Source: a virus. Taken from it: a stretch of DNA of 26,424 nucleotides. The stretch spans positions 1 through 26,424 of IMG/VR virus record IMGVR_UViG_3300044970_002471, one strand, 5' to 3'. The position numbers and the translations under genes were made by a program. Positions 22,217 to 26,424 of the stretch are shown piece by piece. Under the pieces are notes generated by a model. The model did no database searches. It had not been told where the DNA came from and saw only the letters and a program-made list of their open reading frames with translations. The stretch's first letter is position 1. Every line of letters starts with the position of its first letter.

Positions 22217-22588
22217 ATGGACGCACAAGAACTTCGTGCCCTTCAAGAAGCTTATAATCAAGTTTATCAGGTTGATGAAGAACTTACTGGTGCTCGCAAA
22301 CAAAAAGCATCTGATTTACTTAATAGAAAACTAAGAGATGTTGAAACTCTTAGAAAACTTAGTGCTCGTAAAAGACAAAAACCAGAAGATGTTGGTTCTG
22401 GTAATAAAGCAAGAAGAAGAGCAGGTAAAGAAGTAAAGGATAGTCGTATTGCTGTATCTGATAGTTATGACTATTACGACATCATCCTCTCACACTTACT
22501 TGATGAAGGATATGCTGAAACTCCAGAAGCAGCAGAAGCAATTATGGTGAATATGAGTGAAGATTGGAGAGAGAGTATTATTGGTTAA
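22217..22588 (+). CDS. Charged hypothetical protein with acidic C-terminal motif
   Basis: A 123-residue protein. The N-terminal helix MDAQELRALQEAYNQVY is followed by a very basic middle (LNRKLRDVETLRKLSARKRQ, then GNKARRRAGKEVKDSR at about 62-77). The C-terminus, about 85-123, is acidic (YYDIILSHLLDEGY, ETPEAAEAIM, MSEDWRESI). I recall similar acidic tails on several cyanophage proteins, but have not searched. No enzymatic motif is seen. It stands behind a late promoter and ahead of the lysozyme, so a virion or assembly role is plausible. No ribosome site is evident. Confidence 0.75.
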   Translation: MDAQELRALQEAYNQVYQVDEELTGARKQKASDLLNRKLRDVETLRKLSARKRQKPEDVGSGNKARRRAGKEVKDSRIAVSDSYDYYDIILSHLLDEGYAETPEAAEAIMVNMSEDWRESIIG

Positions 22589-22594
22589 ATACTT

Positions 22595-22741
22595 ATGGAG
22601 AATGAAAACTCCTCGATTAATTTCAAGAGAAAGATCTTACAAAGAATTAAAGATCTTACAAATCACGGAAAGCACTTAGAAGCTTCCAAACTTTTCAACA
22701 AATACTTTGGAGACGACAATGGCAAGAATCGATTTACATAA
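22595..22741 (+). CDS. Small hypothetical protein (48 aa) overlapping the lysozyme gene
   Basis: A 48-residue soluble basic protein (MENENSSINF start) with helical KRKILQRIKDLTNHGKHLEA and SKLFNKYFG. It overlaps the first 23 bases of the endolysin gene, whose GGAG ribosome site lies within it. That coupling, a 6-base gap from the gene before and a plausible helical composition support it. The function is unknown. Confidence 0.55.
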   Translation: MENENSSINFKRKILQRIKDLTNHGKHLEASKLFNKYFGDDNGKNRFT

Positions 22742-23390
22742 CTTCTTCAAGTTCTATGACGAGAAGAACCCTAATCATGTGAAAGCAGTTCAATGGTTAG
22801 AAGATAACCTACCAGTCAAGTATCTGGAAGATAACGTAGATTGGGCGGAGATCTACAGAGGAAAAAAGGGTAATGCGGCACCAGCATCAGCACCAACTGC
22901 TGCCGCTCCTGTAGTTGGTGGTGACGATATGCCTATGATAGGCCTTAAATTAATCAAAGAGTTTGAAGGATGTCATCTAAAGGCATATCCCGATCCTCTA
23001 TCTGGTGGACTTCCAATCACAATTGGTTGGGGTTCAACTCGTAAGAAAGATGGATCTGCATTCCATATGGGTGATACTCTCACACAAACAGAAGCAGATG
23101 AACTTTTGATTGAACAATGTAAGAGAGAGTTTCTTCCTTCACTTCGTAAAATTCCACACTGGAATGAAATGTCTGACGGCAAAAGAGGTGCCCTACTTTC
23201 TTTTGCTTATAATCTCGGTGCTGGTTTTTATGGTTCTGGTGATTTTAATACTATCACTAAGAGACTGAAGAATAAAGAATGGGACTTAGTTCCAGATGCT
23301 TTATATCTCTACAGAAATCCTGGTTCAAATGTAGAAGCAGGTCTTGCTCGTAGAAGAAAAGCAGAAGGTGAATCTTGGAAAAAAGGTTAA
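22719..23390 (+). CDS. T4-lysozyme-like endolysin (GH24) with shared N-terminal module
   Basis: A 223-residue enzyme that cuts the N-acetylmuramic acid to N-acetylglucosamine bond of peptidoglycan. Residues 5-32 (DLHNFFKFYD, AVQWLEDNLP) repeat the module at the start of the C39-like peptidase. An Ala/Pro-rich linker (51-68) follows. Residues 71-220 are GH24: LIKEFEGCHLKAYPDPLSGG with catalytic Glu83 and Asp92, then ITIGWGST with Thr101, matching the T4 lysozyme E-D-T triad. RGALLSFAYNLGAG (157-170) and the late GLARRRKAEGESW are classic. GGAG at 22709-22712 fixes ATG 22719. It needs a holin; the next gene is a candidate. Confidence 0.93.
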   Translation: MARIDLHNFFKFYDEKNPNHVKAVQWLEDNLPVKYLEDNVDWAEIYRGKKGNAAPASAPTAAAPVVGGDDMPMIGLKLIKEFEGCHLKAYPDPLSGGLPITIGWGSTRKKDGSAFHMGDTLTQTEADELLIEQCKREFLPSLRKIPHWNEMSDGKRGALLSFAYNLGAGFYGSGDFNTITKRLKNKEWDLVPDALYLYRNPGSNVEAGLARRRKAEGESWKKG

Positions 23391-23408
23391 CCCTATTCAC
23401 AAAGGAAA

Positions 23409-23765
23409 ATGACTACTAAGAAAAACGAAAATGCTATGGGACAATTAATTCGTATATGTATCTTGGGTTGGTCTGCTGCTCTTCTTACTGCAAGTTATGC
23501 GGGCACTCTATCTAAGATGGACCCAACTTTTATCGCTACAGTCTTCACAGCATCTGCTGCTACTTTTGGTATTAATACGATGAAGAAAGGTGGAGATGAT
23601 GAAGATGAAAAAAAGCAAGAACCTAAAAGAGAAGAGTTTGTAGAAACTCCACCAGAACCACCTGCCCCTGAAGCACCACCAGAAACTCTTGAAGCAAGAG
23701 TTGAAGCACTGGAAACTAAAGTAGAAGATGGTGAAGGATTCGTTCAACCACGCACAGGAGCATAA
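23409..23765 (+). CDS. Two-helix membrane protein, holin candidate
   Basis: A 118-residue protein with two hydrophobic segments (about 12-30, LIRICILGWSAALLTASYA; about 39-57, PTFIATVFTASAATFGINT), a short loop between them, and a long charged tail. The tail has an acidic patch, a Pro-rich run (PPEPPAPEAPPE) and a coiled-coil-like ETLEARVEALETKVED. It starts 18 bases after the endolysin with AAGGAAA upstream. The two-helix topology and position resemble class II holins, but no family match is certain. It shares its last base with the next gene. Confidence 0.72.
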   Translation: MTTKKNENAMGQLIRICILGWSAALLTASYAGTLSKMDPTFIATVFTASAATFGINTMKKGGDDEDEKKQEPKREEFVETPPEPPAPEAPPETLEARVEALETKVEDGEGFVQPRTGA

Positions 23766-23878
23766 TGGCAAAATCAGCAAACAAAGGTAAGAAGGGTTCT
23801 GCTGGAGGTAAAAATTCTAAGCAGAATCAAGGTAATGCTACTGCAAAGAAAGCAAAGAACGGTGGTAAGAAAAAATAA
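23765..23878 (+). CDS. Lys/Gly-rich basic microprotein (37 aa)
   Basis: A 37-residue peptide, about one third lysine with many Gly, Ala and Asn and no acidic residue (begins MAKSANKGKK, ends KNGGKKK). It is probably disordered, and could bind nucleic acid, phospholipid or peptidoglycan. It shares one base with the stop of the holin candidate (TAATG) and is followed by a 9-base gap. The overlap suggests coupling. The gene is short but its composition is unlike random AT-rich sequence. Confidence 0.6.
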   Translation: MAKSANKGKKGSAGGKNSKQNQGNATAKKAKNGGKKK

Positions 23879-23887
23879 TGAGGTTTT

Positions 23888-24088
23888 ATGCCAAGAGAGT
23901 GGAATACTCCCAAGCGTCAATGTTGGAACGCCCCAATTCACCAAATTCTTAAAGCAATAGATAATCACACCCGCCTTCATATGGAGACGGGTGATTTTTG
24001 GCATGAAGAACAAGCACAAATATTAAGAAAATATGTAAAAGATTTAAAGATATGGATTCATAAGCAAGAAGGTGTTTGGGATGAATGA
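23888..24088 (+). CDS. Small hypothetical protein (66 aa)
   Basis: A 66-residue soluble protein rich in Trp, His and charged residues: MPREWNTPKRQCWNAPIHQ, then helical QAQILRKYVKDLKIWIHKQ. It has an upstream ATGAGG that may serve as ribosome site. It overlaps the start of the following membrane protein by 8 bases. I recall similar short proteins from T4-like cyanophages; no function is known to me. Confidence 0.65.
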   Translation: MPREWNTPKRQCWNAPIHQILKAIDNHTRLHMETGDFWHEEQAQILRKYVKDLKIWIHKQEGVWDE

Positions 24089-24233
24089 ATTTCCTTGGGG
24101 TGTAGTTATAATTCTTTGTTCTGGTTTGGTATTTACTGCTTATGTAATTTACTACATATTAAAGTTAGCATCCGAGGAGATGAAAGATGAAACATCTGAG
24201 TCTAATTCTATCAATCACAAGTCTAAGCATTAG
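24081..24233 (+). CDS. Small membrane protein (50 aa) overlapping the next gene
   Basis: A 50-residue protein with one hydrophobic helix at about 7-30 (GVVIILCSGLVFTAYVIYYI) and a polar acidic to basic tail (ASEEMKDETSESN, then HKSKH). It overlaps the previous gene by 8 bases and the next by 47. Its coding sequence includes the GAGGAG ribosome site of the next gene. It is either a real coupled membrane protein or an unusually long chance frame; the hydrophobic pattern favours the former. Confidence 0.55.
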   Translation: MNEFPWGVVIILCSGLVFTAYVIYYILKLASEEMKDETSESNSINHKSKH

Positions 24234-24399
24234 TGGTGCTCTTTGCGTAGGAGCATACATTACTTATCAAAAAGCACAGAAGATTCTAGATAATCCGGAA
24301 GCATTTGTTGGTGCTGTTGTAGAGAAACAGGTATCAAAAGCATTTGAAAAATTACCTATTCCTAAACTAAATACTGAGAAGTTTAAATTACCATTCTAA
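24187..24399 (+). CDS. Small membrane-anchored protein (70 aa)
   Basis: A hydrophobic N-terminus (LSLILSITSLSISGALCVGA, 4-23) acts as an anchor or uncleaved signal. An amphipathic C-terminal part follows (YQKAQKILDNPEAFVGAVVE, then KAFEKLPIPKL). GAGGAG about ten bases before ATG supports the start. It shares one base with the nuclease gene that follows. A signal-anchored protein just before a secreted-type nuclease fold may be a partner, but that is inferred. Confidence 0.65.
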   Translation: MKHLSLILSITSLSISGALCVGAYITYQKAQKILDNPEAFVGAVVEKQVSKAFEKLPIPKLNTEKFKLPF

Positions 24400-24803
24400 T
24401 GGATAAAGACCCATATATCTACAGAGTAAAACAAGTATTGAGAGTAGTTGATGGTGACACAATCGATGCGGATATTGATCTTGGCTTCGATATTTCTCTT
24501 ACTAAGCGAGTACGCCTTAGTGGTGTTGATACTCCGGAAAGTCGTACAACCGATCTCAAAGAAAAAGCACTTGGATTAGAAGTCAAAGAATGGTTGAAAA
24601 AAAATCTTGATGGTAAAAAAAATATTCTCATTAAAACGGAACTTCCAGACTCAACTGAAAAGTATGGAAGAATTCTTGGAAGGTTATATGTTGATGATGT
24701 ATGTCTTAATGATCGTATGATCTCTGAAGGATATGCTTGGGAATACTCAGGAGGAACAAAGAAAAAGGATTTTGCTGAACTTGACGCAAAGCGTAAGAAG
24801 TGA
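24399..24803 (+). CDS. Staphylococcal-nuclease-like (thermonuclease) protein
   Basis: A 134-residue SNase-fold protein. VLRVVDGDTIDADID (13-27) contains the Asp pair of the calcium site, VRLSGVDTPES (39-49) has catalytic Arg and Glu positions, and EKYGRILGRLYVDD (66-79) supplies the second catalytic Arg. CLNDRMISEGYAWEYSG ends the barrel. Such enzymes cut DNA or RNA to nucleotides with calcium. There is no signal peptide in the 134 residues, so it probably acts in the host cytoplasm (host DNA breakdown or nucleotide recycling), unless released at lysis. It shares one base with the upstream gene and four with the downstream gene. Confidence 0.9.
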   Translation: MDKDPYIYRVKQVLRVVDGDTIDADIDLGFDISLTKRVRLSGVDTPESRTTDLKEKALGLEVKEWLKKNLDGKKNILIKTELPDSTEKYGRILGRLYVDDVCLNDRMISEGYAWEYSGGTKKKDFAELDAKRKK

Positions 24804-25003
24804 TTTACTTTAATATTGTAAGACTATTCTTAATCATTTGGAGTGCTTTAATGATTTCTGCTGTTGAATCTGTTGCGATTCGCACAGAAGGACAAGTGGA
24901 ACTTGATAATGCTAGTAGAGATGCTTATACTAAAGTTCTTGTACTTGCTGTAGGTTCTTTTCTTGGTGATGTTGCATTTAAAATAAAGAATAAATCAAAA
25001 TAA
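24800..25003 (+). CDS. Small two-segment membrane protein, GTG start
   Basis: A 67-residue protein beginning with GTG at 24800, which overlaps the nuclease TGA by 4 bases. Hydrophobic segments lie at 3-21 (YFNIVRLFLIIWSALMISA) and about 44-59 (TKVLVLAVGSFLGDVAF), and it ends in a basic tail. It is the last rightward gene and meets the leftward gene 25004-25687 with no gap. The function is unknown. Confidence 0.6.
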   Translation: MIYFNIVRLFLIIWSALMISAVESVAIRTEGQVELDNASRDAYTKVLVLAVGSFLGDVAFKIKNKSK

Positions 25004-25687
25004 TTACTTTGAGTGAAACTTCTTATATTGTTCTTTCTTTTCGTTCTTCCCTTCTTTTTTGAGTAACTTATTGACTTTTTTCATAGAAGAAGTTTTTTCA
25101 AAAGCAAAATAAACCTGAAGTTCATAAGGAGTAAGATCTCTATTCAAGAGTTTCTTACCCCTTATGAATATCTGCTGAACAATAGGTTTCATTTTACCTA
25201 CCATCCATTCCACCAAAGATTTGCCAACAATAGCCGCAGCAACAGAAGCAGTAGCAGTGGTGCCAGCAAGCATAACCTGTTCTTTCGGAGGAACTGGAAC
25301 TTCCCCGATGATTGGTACTTCAATGACGGGTACTCCTAAATTACTAGTTTGTATTGGTTGATCGGAATATTTCCGATCATCTGGGGGGGTTTGAACAACT
25401 GGGGGCAGTTGAGGGGTAGGGGTAGTATCTGGAAGTCCTCTGGATTTTTCTTCTTTTTCTTCTTCTTTCTTTTTTTGCTCTGCTCTTACGGCAGCATCAA
25501 ACTCTTCTTGAGTTGGAACATCGATCACTGGATACTTTATAGTGGTATCTGGCATATTAATAATTGGCATATCAACACTTGGTATCACAGATCGTTCTGC
25601 TTTCCTAATTACGGGAGGTTCTATTGTTGGAATAATTGATGGAGCATCAATCCTAGAAGAATTAATTTTTATTGGTTTTATTTCCAT
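25004..25687 (-). CDS. Pro-rich protein with membrane-like segment
   Basis: A 227-residue leftward protein. Residues 1-60 are a repetitive Pro/Ile/Val stretch (IIPTIEPPVI, VDMPIINMP, KYPVIDVP). Residues 61-84 form a highly charged helix (EQKKKEEEKEEK). A Pro/Thr-rich linker follows (TTPTPQLPPVVQTPP), with a second PVIEVPIIGEVPVP. A hydrophobic Ala/Gly-rich segment lies at about 138-156 (VMLAGTTATASVAAAIVG). The end is basic (NKLLKKEGKNEKKEQYKK). The layout recalls virion or envelope-spanning phage proteins, but no family is known to me. The gene overlaps the start of its upstream neighbour 25662-26267 by 26 bases. Confidence 0.7.
   Translation of the reverse strand: MEIKPIKINSSRIDAPSIIPTIEPPVIRKAERSVIPSVDMPIINMPDTTIKYPVIDVPTQEEFDAAVRAEQKKKEEEKEEKSRGLPDTTPTPQLPPVVQTPPDDRKYSDQPIQTSNLGVPVIEVPIIGEVPVPPKEQVMLAGTTATASVAAAIVGKSLVEWMVGKMKPIVQQIFIRGKKLLNRDLTPYELQVYFAFEKTSSMKKVNKLLKKEGKNEKKEQYKKFHSK
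25359..25379. repeat. Perfect 9-bp inverted repeat inside a coding sequence
   Basis: TGATCGGAA (25359-25367), loop TAT, TTCCGATCA (25371-25379). It codes DDRKYSDQ on the minus strand within the Pro-rich linker of the 25004-25687 gene. No T tract follows on either strand, so it is not a standard terminator. Confidence 0.85.
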
Positions 25688-26267
25688 TTGCTACATCCTG
25701 TACTCTTGGATACTTCACAATAATATCAGCACAAATTTTTGCATAGGGACTTTGTGGATGAAATGAAATTCCATTCTTTAATGCTTCACCACACTTCAAA
25801 AGTCTCACAAGTTCAAAGTCAAGTCTTGCCTTATCCGATTCTGCTTGTTGTCTTGAAATTTCTACACGAGCTCTTGCCTTACAAAGTTCTTGTAATGAAC
25901 CATCTAGAGGAAAATTAAAACCCAAACTTACTCCAAAGTTTCCACTATGAGATTGGTATGATGTTGGGTCTTGATTTCCATTGAAACTTCCCAAAGCAAA
26001 TGGAGCAACACTCATTGTAGGACCCTGACATGAAACTCCATTACCAAATGTATTCAAGGCATAAGGACCTTGAAGCACCTGAACTGCCTGATTCACAACA
26101 CTACCTGTTGCTGAAGCACTTGGACCTGCAATATTCGTATTACTTGGTGCTTGTTGTGCTTTACTTCTTGTGGAATCTGCAAGTGCTAATAATAATATTC
26201 CTGTTACTGTGTAAAGACCGATATTGAGTTTGTTACTGAATCTTCGGTAGTTTTGCGATCTATCCAT
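25662..26267 (-). CDS. Exported or membrane-anchored hypothetical protein
   Basis: A 201-residue leftward protein. The N-terminus has basic residues (DRSQNYRRFSNK), a hydrophobic helix at about 16-31 (IGLYTVTGILLLALAD) and a possible cleavage at SKA-QQ near 37, which together resemble a signal peptide. A Gly/Ser/Asn-rich middle (NTNIAGPSASATGSVV) and GNFGVSLGFNFPLDG suggest beta-strands. A helical region follows with KARARVEISRQQAESDKARL and three spaced Cys (residues about 128, 158, 177). It overlaps the next gene by 26 bases and the upstream one by 64. A periplasmic or virion location is inferred; the family is not recognised. Confidence 0.72.
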   Translation of the reverse strand: MDRSQNYRRFSNKLNIGLYTVTGILLLALADSTRSKAQQAPSNTNIAGPSASATGSVVNQAVQVLQGPYALNTFGNGVSCQGPTMSVAPFALGSFNGNQDPTSYQSHSGNFGVSLGFNFPLDGSLQELCKARARVEISRQQAESDKARLDFELVRLLKCGEALKNGISFHPQSPYAKICADIIVKYPRVQDVANGNKTNKN

Positions 26268-26424
26268 GTTTCCTTTGCCACTCCAGGAGTCAGATATGTC
26301 TCACTAAATTGGAATGGAGCACCTTGAGTTTGAATTGTGTAATTCATACCAGGAGCAGGAGTTCCTGGTATATTAATGTTGGTGCCAGTGACTGTATAAG
26401 ATGTTCCAGTAGTATATTCTATTT
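26204..26424 (-). CDS. Hypothetical protein, 3' part (72 residues in window)
   Basis: Open from the window edge leftward to TAA at 26204-26206 in the frame from base 26422. The residues are Thr/Gly/Pro-rich, with strand-like SYTVTGTNINIPGTPAPG, then MNYTIQTQGAPFQF and LTPGVAKETWIDRKTTED. The Thr-rich beta pattern suggests a structural or surface protein. It overlaps the next gene by 64 bases, a long overlap, yet both frames look coding: here a polar SVTNSISVFTQ end, there a signal-like N-terminus. The start is outside the window. Confidence 0.65.
   Translation of the reverse strand, partial: IEYTTGTSYTVTGTNINIPGTPAPGMNYTIQTQGAPFQFSETYLTPGVAKETWIDRKTTEDSVTNSISVFTQ

Noticed and set aside
25359-25379. 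Hairpin as a bidirectional terminator
   Set aside because: No T-rich tract follows on either strand, and it lies inside an apparently intact coding frame.
25349-25639. 96-residue plus-strand frame with a run of Phe and many Trp/Gly
   Set aside because: It is antisense to the charged KKKEEEKEEK and Pro-rich segments of the leftward gene. The Phe run is the complement of Lys/Glu codons.
1-26424. tRNA genes, CRISPR arrays, insertion sequences or attachment sites
   Set aside because: Searched by eye on both strands. No cloverleaf with T-loop consensus, spaced direct repeats, transposase or integrase motifs was found.

Overview
The window reads as part of the genome of a T4-like cyanophage (a myovirus of marine Synechococcus or Prochlorococcus). 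Three lines of evidence support this. There are T4-type late promoters (TATAAATA) next to lysis genes. There are phage-borne high-light-inducible proteins and a cyanobacterial-type porin. There is dense packing of tiny overlapping genes around a T4-lysozyme-like endolysin, a GIY-YIG homing endonuclease and a staphylococcal-nuclease-like protein. No tRNA, rRNA, CRISPR array or insertion sequence was seen.

Layout. (1) 1-596: the 3' end of a porin gene and a strong terminator. (2) 603-905: a late promoter and a small zinc-ribbon-like protein. (3) 965-1602: a sigma-70-type promoter and four tiny overlapping genes, three of them with a membrane segment. (4) 1613-19837: a rightward, almost gapless run of about 24 glycan genes. 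It holds gmd, some ten known or probable glycosyltransferases (GT25, GT77-like, GT47, GT32-GT25 fusion, GT10, GT4, GT11-like and three of unclear family), four FkbM methyltransferases and one class I methyltransferase, two short-chain epimerases/reductases and a short nucleotide-sugar dehydrogenase. A cassette of HAD phosphatase, PfkB kinase, nucleotidyltransferase and cupin sits inside it behind its own promoter at 10939-10967, followed by a small GDPD-like protein. (5) 19883-20574: a terminator overlapping a near-consensus promoter, then an hli operon with two HLI proteins around two microproteins. (6) 20580-23878: lysis and late region with a C39-like peptidase, the homing endonuclease, a lysozyme and a holin candidate; the two hydrolases share an N-terminal module. 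(7) 23888-25003: small membrane proteins and a thermonuclease. (8) 25004-26424, minus strand: three overlapping genes of unknown function, one with a signal-peptide-like N-terminus.

How the parts may work together. The glycan region supplies nucleotide sugars (GDP-4-keto-6-deoxymannose from Gmd, a UDP-uronate route from dehydrogenase plus 4-epimerase, and an activated sugar from the kinase/phosphatase/nucleotidyltransferase cassette), transferases to use them and methyltransferases to cap them. It has no flippase, polymerase, ligase or initiating membrane transferase, and its proteins lack obvious membrane segments. It therefore looks less like an O-antigen locus than like a soluble system that decorates either a phage protein or a pre-existing host glycan. 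The glycosyltransferase stretches are very AT-rich. gmd, the sugar-activation cassette, the 17443-18336 epimerase and both flanks are less so, which suggests a mosaic origin.

The most distinctive regulatory signal is at 21471-21561. A long inverted repeat ends beside the start of the homing endonuclease gene, and a late promoter lies so that late transcripts would begin inside the second arm. This is the layout known from T4 genes whose early transcripts hide the ribosome binding site. All family assignments come from reading motifs by eye; no database search was run.
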